DNA of 64,000 bases from Sorghum bicolor (GCF_000003195.3 NC_012870.2:27114202-27178201); one strand, 5' to 3'; shown: positions 47,000 through 59,543, numbered from the stretch's first letter. The notes: a model not told the origin generated them from the sequence alone. Translations and numbers: made by a program.

Positions 47000-49900
47000 C
47001 CTAGCTAGCTCCCTGATCAAAAGTCTGTCTGTCACTGACAGATTTGATGAGTTATAAAAAATAAGTACTTTACTAACATAACAACAAGTTAGTAGCACTT
47101 AACATGCATGTAAGTACAGGTTATTGTCTGATACAAGGAGCTTTCACGCTGGTCCTCTTTGCCTTGAAAAATGCGTTCTGAAAGAATTGAAAAAGGGATC
47201 AAGAGTGTGCTGGCAACAGATGGCCGGTCTATTCCGTCTTTTTTGCCCCGTGTGCTTCTCGTCTCGGCAAACTTGACAATTCGTGGGTAGCATCGTGTCT
47301 CGATTTTTGTTTTGGGTATTTTATAGGAGAAAAATATATATACAAGTCAAATTTGCAGAAGAATTATTTTGCCGACACATAGCATGATGCAATGCAACAG
47401 ACATTAGGACTAATCAGTGGTATTAGATTAAATCAAGATCTGGTGATCCATATTCTTATCCAAGTCTACATCGGAATGACCAGAGGGGTCGCTTTCGGTT
47501 GGCAGTTGAATCTCATGAAGAGAGCCATTAACCCTTTGACAAATGTTAGCACGGGAAAACAGTAATAATAAGCTGATTAAAAAGGTGGCCACAAGTCTAC
47601 TCCAGCCAGCTCTCCATGACCAACTCCATGACAAGGCAATCTTATTAAGCTGCAATATCATGAGCCCTAGCTTTCTAATTCCCTTTTGAAAAGGATCCAG
47701 CTCAACACTTTAGCCCATTGCTAATTTAACTTTTGCCCATCACAACTAGACAGCGACTTCTCAGAGACTCAGACGCAAAGTAACTCAACGATCCACACGT
47801 TATGTCCTGGAGTATGTACGTAGACATTTGTATTCCAGAGAAACCAGTATCTATCACTGTATATACTTCCTCTATCGCAGAAAGCATGTAAATCTCGTTT
47901 TTGAAGATTAGTGTAGGTGTAAATTTATGCATTTGTCTCTTCTCTATCTTTTTTTGTTGTCTTCTAGAATTTTCTTCTCATGGATGGTAGTTTTTAGTCA
48001 TATATGGATATTTTTAATTAGTGGATCCTATTAAAAAAGATGATATATAACTCTATAATTACATGTTTTTTAAGATAAGATTTAACATTAGAATTACATT
48101 TTTTTTTAGGCGAAGAGAGTAGAAGAAAATGTGAATGAAGAGCATATGCATATGTAATGGCAGATTATTAAAAATGAAGTAGAAAAAAAACCACTCCTGT
48201 ACAAACAAGCTCGCAGAGTCTTGTACAGTTGTACGAATAAATAATTGAAATTAAAAATGGCCCAGACTGAGATGGACGGCCGACCAGGTCTCGGGAGTCA
48301 AAAGGCGAGAGACAAGGCAAAGCTGGCAAGGCGTCGGAAGGCAGGTCCGATTCTGCAATCCATCACCGGCACGCACGTACACGGCCGTACATGGTCGCCG
48401 TACAGCATGCTGCAATCAACCATCATCCCACGCGCTTTGCTGTTCCTGGATTTTCTAGGATGCACGCTGCACGGTCGGATCATATATAGAGCTCGATCGG
48501 CTACAGCAATGCATAGCGCCATAGAGCATGCTTGATCAATTATTATACTCCCCTGCTCCAAAACAAGTGATTTTTTTTTACTTCTAGTCATTTTATTTGA
48601 CTATTTATCTTATTCAAAAATTTTATATAAATTATAAAATAAATAAATTATTATTAAAATATCTCTAATGCTACAATAAGTCATAACAAAAACAGTGATA
48701 TTTATAGAAAAGATGAACAATCAAACAAGACGTGTAAAAGTAAAAAAAAAAGCACTAATTTTAGGACAGATGTTGTATAATACTAAAAATTAGCTACTCT
48801 CTCCGTCCTAATTTATATATTGTTTTCATATTTATAGATACACAAATTTAATTGATGTATTTAAATATATTGTAAAATTCATGTACTTACGTAAGCCAAA
48901 ATGATCTATAATTTAGGACAGATGTTGGTAACTATTAATCTTTAGCAAGAGGCCGTTTGGTGGTTGGATAGTGGGTTGGAGATGCATATAAACAGTTAGA
49001 ATCTACTTTTTGCCCCTTTTGATTTATCGCTATGGTATGCGTGTCGATTAAACTTTCTTAAATTTGACTATATATTATAGAATTATTAATGATATTTGTA
49101 TCTCTATATATTTTTATGATAATACATTGAACTATCTCTCTAATGATACTAACATGTATCATAAATATTAATTTTTTGCCGCTAATTTTTAGTAATAATG
49201 GATCCATAAATTGCCCTTAGGCTAGCGTTAAGTAAGTTCTTACACACTTTGCCAAAGAAAAATAATTCAACCTAAAGTTGACAATACAATTAGATAGAGA
49301 ATCTAATTTCTCTTCTTATAATTGGATTCCCCACCTAATTGCACGTTTAAATCAAAAGGCTATGAAAGGGCACATGGCTCTCTAGTGGGTTTTGGTGAGT
49401 TAATGATAGTCAATTTAGGAACTAATCATATTTTTGCGAGACGAGCTGTATGAACTTATTCATTTGAGTATAGTATGTCACATTTGTCTAGTCGACCTAC
49501 TTGTAGATGGAGATGTTAATGATGTATTTGATGAAGATGTGCTCGTTGTACCAATTGATGATGCATGTAACCACATGCCAAATAGATAGAGTCTTGTTTC
49601 TTGTAATTGTCATGAAGCCTAGGTATGATGAGAAGGCAATTATTACCCCCACGCACAAAAACACCCTCTTTGGAATTCTCCGATATCAAGCTCTGCTGCC
49701 CCCTATTTGAATTTCCCATGTGTTGTCATCTACAGTTGCCCAACACTGCCTAAGCTCTAGTGCCCTACTCTCCGATGACACCAGAGTTATTAGGATTTGT
49801 GCCGTTGTTTTTGTATTATGCTAGGGTAGTGAACTAAACTCGAGTGGGTAAGCTCTGGTGAGGGTAAAAACCCTTCACCGAGCTCCTCTTCTCAAACCTT

Positions 49901-51457
49901 TTCAAATGACTAACCCCAACAAATCTCCCACAAGATGACTAACATCTTTAGTCTTGAGTTAGCATTTTCAAAATATTTTTTAAAGGTTTTCACTTGATTC
50001 TTACCACACCACTCTATTCATAATGCATATGTAATGTTAGATCTCACCTTGTGGCATTTGATGACTGCATTAGCGATGAATTTACCCACCTTTATAATAT
50101 GACTATCTATCCTAAACAACCCAGCCATTCATCTTATCTAATCACCACCTGGTCGGTAAAAACAAAGTCCTATGTAAATATCTTTGCCTTCATTTTTTCC
50201 ATCCTTTGCTCTTCTATCATCCATCACCTTCAATACTTTACTTGCGAGTCTTTGCGCCACTTGTTCTTTGTCATCTCCATCATGGCCTTCATGTTGCTCA
50301 ACTCTAGTTTGTGGACTAACCTTAACCTTTCATCTCACATGAAAACATATTAGTATACAGTCGTTGCCATTCAATTACCAAAACTAACAAATCTTTTATT
50401 CGGACCTCATTGAGCTGCTGCTAATGGTGGTGCATGGAGAACCTTATGGCTATGTTGAGTAAGGGATCTTGTCGCTGGACTTGCTTTTGAGTCGGCCACC
50501 CCACATTGAGAATCATGGTCCTATAAACTCTCCGTGTCAGGAATTGACCTCCCGACCTCCTTCACTTGGCCCACCTCCATCATCACTCGTCATCACCCAT
50601 CTCGTTATTACCATATTGATGTCCAGGTCAATGGTGTGGATCCAATATGTGAAAGGGAAAGGGTCTGATTTGAGCTATAGGTCTTGAACTTGATGAGGCC
50701 ACTAATAGGGAGAGGAGGATGAGGAGAGAGGCGGTGATGACCGCATGGTTCGTAGAGGCGGGTAGGGGAGAAATCAGAGGTCAATTCATGGAGTGAAGGT
50801 GGAGTGAAAAACGTAGAAAGACTCTACATATAGGTACTCGATAGATGGTTTTTATTAGAAAATTAAAGAGATATATAGGATAAAGGGAGGAACCACACGA
50901 GGTAGGGGAGACGACTAGGCAGAAAATAGCATTTTATGGATTGCACGATAATCTTACACTATTTTTATGTGTTTTTAGTTGTAAAAGAAGAGATTATTAT
51001 GGTTCGACACTTGACGTTGAGAGCCCACATTTGCAGTGAATGAATCAGTGACACGCTCACAAGACTCCATCTAAGAGCAACTCTAAAAGGTTCTTTATAT
51101 CTTTATTTATTATTAGGAATAGAGATTTTGATTAAAAAATTTCATCTACATCTTGTAGTTAGATCTGTCATCTTCTATTCTACATTTCTCATAGTCAAAG
51201 ATAGAAAGTAGGATTAACTCTGTAAAGTGTATATAAGAACGGTTGCAAGATAGAAAAAAATATAGAGATTGATTTTTATTTAAATTAAATGCTAAGAAGT
51301 TGTTATCCTTTCTGAATTTCTTGTAGTCAAAGATAGAGAATATGATTGGCTCTCTAGAATATGCATAAGATAAAATATAGAGAAATTGTTCAAATATAGA
51401 AAGATATGGAGATCGATTTTTGTTCAAACGAAAATACCGTCATAATTTAGAGAGTTA
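47000..51457. other. AT-rich intergenic region, no gene seen
   Basis: No ORF here resembles a known protein. Decayed Stowaway-type ends appear near 48545-48800 (CTCCCCTGCTCCAAAACAAG..) and 48800-48950 (CTCTCCGTCCTAATTTATA). At 49.4-50.9 kb the sequence is more complex and may be an old, unrecognised transposon. A GATC/AGAG-rich segment repeats weakly at 51.15-51.43 kb (two copies of TTTCT.ATAGTCAAAGATAGA). Confidence 0.5.
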
Positions 51458-51681
51458 GGCCTTGTTTAGCTATGAAAACTTTTTGGATTTCGTTACTGTA
51501 TCACTTTCGTTTATTTGTGGCAAATATTATCAAATCATAGATTAACTAGGGTCAAAAAATTCGTCTCGTGATTTACAGATAAACTGTGTAATTAGTTTTT
51601 ATTTTCATCTATATTTAATGCTTCATGCATGTGCAGCAAGATTCGATGTGACGGAAAATCTTGGGTGAACTCAACGAGACC
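51458..51681. mobile_element. Tourist-like MITE (GGCCTTGTTTAG family)
   Basis: The ends GGCCTTGTTTAGC and GAACTCAACGAGACC are flanked by TTA on each side. The internal GTCTCGTGATTTACAGATAAACTG matches sister copies. Confidence 0.75.
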
Positions 51682-51849
51682 TTAGTCGAGGCTTGGAGAC
51701 GCTCTGTCCCCCGGCGTCGGCATCGGAGTAGCGGTGGTGAAAACCAATTCCGTACGTGCAATGCCAGAAGTCGAGTCTCGCAACGTCGGCACCGTTTTTT
51801 ATTTACCAAACACATACCACAGTGTAACTTAATGTCCGTACGTTGTTAC

Positions 51850-52500
51850 GGGTTTTAAAATTCACATACTTTATATTTCTTCATTGTTATTTTATTTTTT
51901 CTGTATATATTCTTCCTTTTTCATTTCTTTTCAGTTTTCGTTTTTCGATTTTATTTTATTTCCTGTCCTTTTCTTATTCTTTTCTTGTTTTAATTTTACC
52001 TTTTATTTTCTTTTTCTTTTGGTTTTAGTTTTATGGTTCTTCCTTGCTTCTATTTGTTTTTTTTTTCTTTTAAGATTTTCTATGTTTCTTCATTCTTATT
52101 TTATATTTTAATTCCTTTTAATCTTATTTTTACTCTTATTTAAATTATTCATTTATTTTATTGCTCTATGTACTTTTTATCATTTGTTAATCATGTTTGT
52201 TTTTATATTTTTCTTCTTAGTAATTTTTTTATTTTTATTTTCTATATATATGCGATGTTTATGTAGTATATATTTAATGTTCTATGTTGTGTTATGTCAT
52301 GTTTACGTAGTATACATGTGATGTTCTATGATGTTTCTTATGGTGTTCACTTAGTATACATGTAATTTATAATAGATGTGATGTTCTATAATATATTTAA
52401 TGATGTTCTATGATGTATTTAGTGATGTTAATTTTCTATAACTATATTTACGATATTTGAAAAGTAACCCTTTGATATTATTTAAAATTTTTCTCCATTT
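51850..52500. repeat. T-rich low-complexity tract
   Basis: About 650 bases of mostly T with short A/C breaks on the given strand. It produces spurious Phe/Leu/Ser-rich open frames. No gene is inferred. Confidence 0.8.
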
Positions 52501-52725
52501 TGTGTTTTATTTTTTCTTATGCTTTTTACTCTCGATTTTATAATTATTTTTATCTATGCCATGTATTTATGTATTTTTATGTATATTGTAATATCAGTTT
52601 CATAAACCTAAAACCAAAATACTATTCTTCTAAATCGATAACATTTTTTTACAAAGACAGAACATTGTCTGTTGAACCTAGAATATTGTCTCTACTTAAT
52701 AAAATAAAATATTTTATCTTTATAA

Positions 52726-53175
52726 GATAAATATTCATTAATAAAATTTTATCTAAATATATCCATGTGTGATCTTGTTTTGAAGGATTTGTTATAAGGA
52801 ATTTAATGGTGCAATCGGAATTTAATTTATATTTTTGGTTTATGAGTTATGACTTTTTTTAATTCGCTAAAACAATTTTGCATGTATAGAGGCCTAGGTT
52901 GATGGGATAGCATGTCATCGCGCAGTAAAAAAGACCACCGAAGGAATGAGAGTTGTGGACGGGTTCTTTCCATAATTTTTAGTTGTAGAGATAAATATTC
53001 ATTAATAAAATTTTATCTAAATATATCCATGTGTGATCTTGTTTTAAAGGATTTCTTATAAAAAAATTAATGGTGCAATCGAAATTTAATTTATATCTTC
53101 GGTTTAAGAGTTATGATTTTTCTTAATTCGCTAAAATAATTTTGCATGCATGGGCGAGTAGAGCCTGAATTGATG
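52726..53175. repeat. Direct repeat (about 185 bp, offset 264) upstream of the ATXR4-like gene
   Basis: Copies start at 52726 and 52990. They share GATAAATATTCATTAATAAA, ATATATCCATGTGTGATCTTG, TTAATGGTGCAATCG and TTAATTCGCTAAAA.AATTTT. The second copy ends about 155 bases before the start codon, so it may overlap the promoter. Confidence 0.9.
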
Positions 53176-53330
53176 AGATAGCCTATCATCATATAGAAAA
53201 AGGGGAGTTGTGGCGTAGATCGTAATACCTCAAACCTTCTCTTTCAGCGCTGCAAAAAAAAAAATACATCGTGGCCAACGGCCTTGATCTCTTCGTCTTC
53301 GCCACTCCTCTTCCCGCACAGGCAAAGCTC

Positions 53331-56300
53331 ATGTTCCTCCGCCGCCGCCTCCTCTCCACCGCTGCCGCGGCGGCCTCCGCCCGCGGCCCACCGCCGATCC
53401 GCGTGTCCCTAACGGAGTCCGCGGGCCGCGGCGTTTTCGCCACCCGCCCAGTCTCCTCTGGCGAGCTCCTCCACTCGGCGCAGCCCCTCGTCTCCCACCC
53501 ATCCCACTCACTGCTCCACGAGGTGAGGTGACCGCTCCTCCCCGCTCCTTGCCCCTGCCAGTGGAACCAACCAACTGGACTGTTCTGGGATCAGGTTTGC
53601 TACAATTGCCTCAGGAGGAAGCCCGGGGAAGGGCGCGCTTCAAGCGGAGGTTACTACTTCTGCAGCGACACTTGCAGCGACCACGCCAAGGTGGTACCTT
53701 TCTGCCCATTTCCTTAGTGATTTTTGCATATCTGCGCAAAGTTTTGCTAGGCGCTAGGCGGAATCTAGGCGATGACCCCTAGCCTAGGGACTAGTCGAGC
53801 CTAGGCTAGCCTAGGCGACGCTAGGCGTTTTGCCAATTTATATATAAATATATAATATATACATTTATAGGCACAAATCATGAATAATTTAGATAAAAAA
53901 CAGGGAAGGATCAGTAGACATACCTTAGGTCCTTTGTATGATTACTGAATTTCCTGTAGCAATGCTGCAATAGAAGTGGACAGCACTTTAAGATGCAATT
54001 GGGCATCAATATAAGTGGTACAAAAATAGAAAATAGCAAGTTAGGTACTTATCTGAGGTCTGATCCTTCTCCCATCCAATCTCATCACTTCAGCAACATT
54101 GGATAGCCTTTTGAAATCACAAACATGAAGGGACAGCAGACAGCAACAGCAACACAGAATATAAAAACTAACAGTACATTCCATCACATGATTGATGATC
54201 CTCAGTTCTCACAACACAAAACACAAGCACATAGCAGGAGTTCTAAGTTCATAAGTTAAAGATACATGGATGCAGGATGCATAAGCATAATAAAAGCTAA
54301 AACATGACATGAAGCTGTCTCACACTTCTTCAGTAGGGTTCATCCATCACATAGTCATCCTCATCTTCATCAAACTCTTCTTCTTCGGACTGGAACTCTT
54401 CTCCTTCATAGAGCTCTCTCACCCTTGCACTTCTACGTGGCTGTAGTTGTTCTTCTGCTCCCACTGCATCTCCAAGCACAGACCAAGGTATCCTTGTACC
54501 TTCCATGAGTTCCTCATCTTCATCATCTCTAAAAACAACTGCTGCCAAATCATCTCCATTCTCTTGGAGGAAACCTTGAGCTTCAGTTGTGTCACTAGAC
54601 AAGAGAACATCAGTAATTTTCTTTGACTTAATCTTTGCTCTCTTATTAAGCAGCCTGTTGTTGAATTGAATGTAGACCAACTTGCTGAGGCGGTCTACAG
54701 TAAGTCTGTTTCTCCTTTTAGTGTGCACTGCATCAAACCCACTCCAATTTCTTTCACAACCAGAAGAGCTTGATGTCAAAGATAGGATCCTTGTAGCCAT
54801 CTTCTGTAGAGCTGGTGTTTCAGTTCCATACAGCCGCCACCATGATGCTGAAATAAACACTATTAATTAGTAGTTATAGCAGATTTTCTTGTTAGATGAT
54901 CACAACAAACAGCCATGTATAATCATGAAACAACTTTTACCTGGATTATATTCAAAGTTTTCAAAAGTCCTTGCAAGTTTCTTGTTAAATGGTCCTTCTC
55001 TATTCTGAAACTTCTGGAGTTCAACATTGGCAGCTTGTTCTTGCATTTCCTCATCATGATAATAAAAAGTCTCCACACAACTGATAAAACCTACTGTTAT
55101 TTTGGGGACATCAAAAATTGATGGATCAACATAACTATAGTGTGGATTCAGCAAATAAGCTGCCAAATGCAATGGAGAATCAAGTCTTCCAGCCATCTTC
55201 TTCTCAACAATAGCAATAACATCCTTGAAACGGGACTCAACATTGCCAAACGCCTCTTTGATCTGTCTCTTTGCCTTCAATAGTTCTCCATATACGAAAC
55301 CCATGGATGGCTTCACATCTCCATCAACCAAACGAAGAACTTTGAACAATGGCTCAAAAACAGCCAATGTCAACTTCACATCCTTCCAAAAATTTGGATT
55401 CAATATAGTTGCTGTAGCATTTTTTCCCTTCTTTGATTTCACATCCTTCAGTGAGTCCCACCTACTATGAACCACCATCTTTCTTAGCTGGTCCTTCTTC
55501 TCTTGTATGCTTTCCAAAGTCAGAAAGTTTGAAGCAAACCTAGTCACTCCTGGCCTTACTATCTCTCTCCCCTCAGTGAAGTATCTCATGCACTCTAGTG
55601 TTCTTGTGTGCCCATAGACAAATATGGTGAATGCCTTTGCTTGGTCAACCACCTTCTTGAATCGAGGAATGTTGCCAATTTCTTGGAGCATCAAGTTGAT
55701 TGTGTGAGCTGCACAAGAGGTCCAAAAGATCTGTGGTCTCTTCTCATGCAGCAGCTTCTTTGCTCCCATGTTGTTAGAAGCATTGTCAGTCACAACTTGT
55801 ACCACATCATCCTCACCAACTAACTCAATTGCTTTGTCCACTAGTTCAAATATGACTTCACTTGTGTGTGACACATCTGACATCTCTTTTGAGGAAATAA
55901 AACTGGTTCCATCAGCACAATTAGTGCACACATTCATTATGCTTCTCCTCTTCTTATCTGACCAAGCATCGGTCATAATAGAGCACCCATTCTTCATCTT
56001 CTCGGCTTCACGTTCTTGCAGCAAACTCTTGGTTCTTGCATGTTCTTCTTCTAGCAATCTCCCTCTCAGGTCAAACATAGTTGGAGGTTCAATTCCAGGC
56101 CCAAATTGTCCAATTGCTTCACACATTTGCTTGAACTCATCGTTGTCACAAGCATTGAATGGTATTGCTGCCAGTGTTACAAAATTAGTGCAGTACTGCA
56201 GCAATAGGTAGTAGCATAGCATCCAATGAAATCTGAAATAAAAAAACAGCAAGGAAATTACCATGGTTATAGGCCCATCTTGCGATATATTTATGCACCT

Positions 56301-59300
56301 CATGTAATCTTTCTTTCCAAAGTTCCTTGTTCAGCTTCTGTTGAGTCAAAGATTCAGATTTGGTTGCTGTAGGATCAATAGCTCTTGTCCATTTATCCAT
56401 GGGGCCTAATTTGTGAGGCTCTGAACTTCCAACACAAGTGACTTCCTCTGAGGTTCCAACCCTAGATACATGAACTTCCTCTCTAAGTTCTAGCTCACGA
56501 ACAGTCTTCTCCTCCCTCTTCCTTTTTGCTTCATCTAGTGCTTTCTTACACTTTTCTTGAGCCTCCTTTAACTTATCTTTGGAGGTCTTCGTGCCCTGGC
56601 ATTTCTTTGCATTCTTTCCTTCCTGAGCGATATGCTGCTTCAACCGATAAACCCCTCCATACATGACCTTGTCACAGAGTATGCACTTCACCTGGTCCTT
56701 GTTGTTTGGATTAACAAGAACCCCAAACTCCCATCCCACATCATCTGAGTTCCTTCTCAAGACATTCGCTTTGGCTGTTGCACTTTCAGAGTCAGGTTGA
56801 CCCCCTGTTTCTGTCATCTGAACAATCAACAAATTACAAACATACACATGCAATCTGATTTCAGAACAAGCAGTCAAACAAATTACAAACATACACTTTC
56901 AATCAGTATGCCTGTAGGCTGTAGCAATCAGCAAATCTGAGTTTCAGTTTCAGAACATGCAATCTGATTTCATTTCAGAACAAGCAGTCAAGCAATCAGA
57001 TATAATCACAGAACCAGAGCATGCATGTCAGTTCAGTTAGTTCAAGCAGGAAACAAATCAAGAAACAGAGAGCAGGAAACAAATCAAGAAACAGAGCAGA
57101 TCATCCACCATCCAGTTCAAGGGAGCAGAGTAGGGGAGGACCGAGGACATACCTTTGGCTTCGGGCGTCGGCCTTGGGGGCTGGGGCTCCACCTGAGGGA
57201 GATGCCCTTCGAAGCTTCAATGTGGGGAGGAAGACGAGCTGGGCGGAGACCGGGGAGGACGGAGGAGTGGAGGAGAGGACGAGGTTGGAGCGGACTGGCC
57301 GTCGGGGAGGAGTGCCGCGCCGGCGGAAGCTGCTTCCTGGCGGAGAGGAGCGTCGCGTGGCAGCGGAATAGCGTCGTGCGCGGCTTCTGTATCCCTACGC
57401 GGCCTTATCCGTCGCGCGCGCGGCAAATTTCCAGCGGCGCCAAGCTTTCCCGCGCGCGCGCTCGCCCGCCGCCGCCTAACATTTTGCCGCTCGCGCGCGC
57501 TCGCCTGCCGGCTGCCTCGCGTCGATTATGCGCCGCCTAGGGCTTCTGGGCGTCGGCGGAGCGGCGCCTAGGCGCTCCCGTCGACTTGAGGGGCGACTAC
57601 CCTCCTAGTCCAGGCGCCGGGCCTTAGCCTAGCGATTAGTCGCGACTAGGCGCATCCTAATCGTCGACTTTCAAAACTTTGTATCTGCGTGGATCTCACC
57701 TTGGTGCATATTCTTGTGATGCTTAGTTGCTCTCTACGCCTCACTAACTGTTAGTAGCTAGTGAAATCTACAAGTGTTCATGTCTCAACATTCAGTTAGG
57801 TCTTGGTATAATAGTGTGTTCGAAGTTCGAACACTATGTGATAGTCGTATTTCCAGTTATGTATTGTGTTTGTGGAAATGCAATGTGGATTCTACCTCGT
57901 GGATCTTTAATTTTCCTTTACATGTTATTTGCCTGCCGTAGAATAAAATAAAAGAAAGCAAAAATGTTCAGCATTTGAGGCTGGATTTTGCTAACAATAC
58001 GTGTGATTTCCACCAATCTAGGGGTTCCATGACATTGACAAGGACGTAGATTGGTCTTTATTCGATTACCACTGCAGGTATGATAGTACCCGCCTTTCAT
58101 CTTTCTGCAGATGTGCACCTCTTGACTTCTTCATTTTGTGTTTTTCTGTTTTAAAGTTCACGTGGTCTGAAGTACCCATACATGGCCAAGCGCCTTGCTT
58201 GCATGGTTATATCAGGATCTGCTAATGCAGATTGTCTTAACATACTTCAGCCAGCTCGGTTGCACCAAGGGACGCTGATTGAGGTAGTGACTCCTCTCCT
58301 TCCAGGTCACCCTGAACTCAGTTCTGGTATTATTGTTGTTATTATCACACCATAATAATACAGTGATCACAAAGTTATTTTGGTTCAATATTTATTTTAG
58401 CAATGTTATATTACAGATGAAGGAGGAATTTGAGTTGTTGGAGTCCACTCTTAGAAAAGCTGGGTTTCAGGAAGAAGCCACAGCCTGTATCCTTCAATTT
58501 GTTTCCTCTCATTGCGACTATTCTTAGTTTCTTACAACTGAATGTTGAGAAAATTGGGTCTGTCATAGAGTTCTTGTTTCAGTTCTCTTCAAATTTGGTT
58601 GCCTTTGACAAAATTAGTTTTGACCATAGATTGGTACATCAATGTATTGGCAAGAATACGCATAAATGCATTTCGTATTGAATTAGTTGCAAGTTCATAT
58701 GAGGATCTCTTATCCTCAGCGGCAGCCTCCGTATCATGTGATTCATCAGTTGGCAATGCAGTTTATATGCTCCCCTCTTTCTACAACCATGACTGTGGTA
58801 TGCTCTTCACCTATGCATTTGGAATGAATGCATTTTTTTTATCATCTTCACTATTTAAATTTCGTTTTGCTAGCAGTGATTCAGTTGATAGGTTGACCAA
58901 CTAAACTCCAGGATTTGTCACCACCCTTGTGGTATGGTGCTTGTTCACTATGCTACTTAACTTGTCATGTCAATATTAGACTAATAGTCTTCTGTTGCAT
59001 TCATTAGTGGATGTATCTGCTAAACTACTCTCAATATAAGGACATATTTAGCTAAGCTTTGTATGCATGGTAATGTAATAGTGACAGGAGTATAGCATTT
59101 GATACAATAGCAGAATTTTTTAGGCTGCTTTATATAACCCTTTTTTCATTATGCATTAATGATTCAAATATGCACTTTTGTTTGTGTTGACTATCAGATC
59201 CAAATGCTCACATAGTTTGGCTGGATAGTGCTGATGCGAAATTGAAGGCCCTCCGTGACATTGAAGAAGGTATGGAGAAGTGCAGTGATACCTTTATGGC

Positions 59301-59543
59301 TATACAGGAGTTCTGTTAGACTGGCAACCTCGTGCACAGTTAAAAACCAAAAGTCATCTGCTATAGGTGAGGAGCTGCGCATCTGCTACAAAACTGTTGT
59401 ATTGAGTTGTTGCATCTGTTATAGGTGAGGAGCTGCGCATCTGCTACATCGATACTAGCCTAGATGCCGACGCTAGACAGAAGATTCTTGCTGATGGATT
59501 TGGCTTCAAGTGCCATTGCCTTCGGTGCTTATCTGGAGACTAG
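53331..59543 (+). CDS. ATXR4: SET-domain methyltransferase-like protein, ATXR4/SDG38-like
   Basis: Eight coding exons give 303 aa: 53331-53522, 53595-53690, 58022-58077, 58157-58283, 58417-58486, 58618-58797, 59198-59269, 59425-59543. The Arg/Ala-rich N-terminus (MFLRRRLLSTAAAAAS) looks like an organelle transit peptide. SET landmarks are RGVFATRP (33-40), ARIRINAF, MLPSFYNHDCDPN and ELRICYID. Cysteine clusters CYNC..FCSDTC and CHCLRC should bind zinc. The order and wording match Arabidopsis ATXR4. SET proteins methylate lysines, in histones or other proteins; the substrate is unknown. Exon 5/6 joining needs the U12-type intron 58487-58617, giving ATAFLTIDWYINVLAR. Intron 2 (4.3 kb) holds an antisense hAT transposon. 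The last intron has a duplicated acceptor. Upstream in-frame sequence lacks an ATG, so 53331 is the start. Confidence 0.93.
53737..57681 (-). mobile_element. Complete hAT DNA transposon inside ATXR4 intron 2
   Basis: The 3945-bp element has inverted ends CAAAGTTTTG and CAAAACTTTG. The 8-bp TSD TATCTGCG lies on both sides (53729-53736, 57682-57689). An 8-bp duplication is the hAT signature. Both subterminal regions (53745-53830 and 57530-57665) are packed with CTAGGCG/CGCCTAG-type motifs, the usual transposase-binding repeats of hAT elements. The transposase gene lies on the minus strand, opposite to the host gene. The perfect TSD and open transposase indicate a fairly recent insertion. The host intron splice sites are untouched. 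Confidence 0.93.
54330..56817 (-). CDS. hAT transposase (BED zinc finger, DUF659, hAT dimerisation)
   Basis: Three coding exons on the minus strand (56817-56262, 56167-54941, 54847-54330) join in frame to 766 aa. It excises and reinserts the surrounding hAT element. N-terminal BED finger: CILCDKVMYGGVYRLKQHIA, then a Lys-rich C. Catalytic core (DUF659 type): IPFNACDNDEFK, GCSIMTDAWSDKKRRS, VVTDNASNN, WTSCAAHTINLML. C-terminal dimerisation domain: SSSSGCERNWSGFDAVHTKRRNRL shape, followed by an acidic tail (SEEEEFDEDEDDYVMDE). No stop or frameshift was seen. The ATG directly follows a splice acceptor (TTGTTCAG|ATG), so a 5' UTR intron is likely. The DDE-type acidic residues appear kept, so activity is possible but unproven. 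Confidence 0.9.
58487..58617 (+). other. U12-type GT-AG intron in the ATXR4-like gene
   Basis: The donor GTATCCTT is a perfect U12 5' splice site. GCCTTTGAC about 10 bases before the ATTAG acceptor fits the U12 branch site loosely (6 of 9 positions). Removing 131 bases joins GCC-T to TT-TTG-ACC and restores the conserved AFLT..WY segment. Confidence 0.8.
59355..59447 (+). repeat. Duplicated 3' splice site and exon 8 start
   Basis: GTGAGGAGCTGCGCATCTGC preceded by an ATAG acceptor occurs at 59367 and again at 59425, offset 58. Only the second copy continues into the conserved C-terminus (YIDTSLDADARQ). Use of the first acceptor reads into a stop after about 20 codons. Confidence 0.9.

Noticed and set aside
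51843..52111. Phe-rich small membrane-like ORFs
   Set aside because: They come from a T-rich low-complexity tract and have no other support.
58618..58629. Acceptor CATAG at 58629 for ATXR4 exon 6
   Set aside because: It shifts the frame relative to exon 5 and loses the conserved AFLT..WY segment; the ATTAG at 58617 fits both.
59367..59424. Extra exon using the first copy of the duplicated acceptor
   Set aside because: The reading frame ends in TGA inside the second copy and lacks the conserved C-terminus, so it is treated as a duplication rather than a normal exon.
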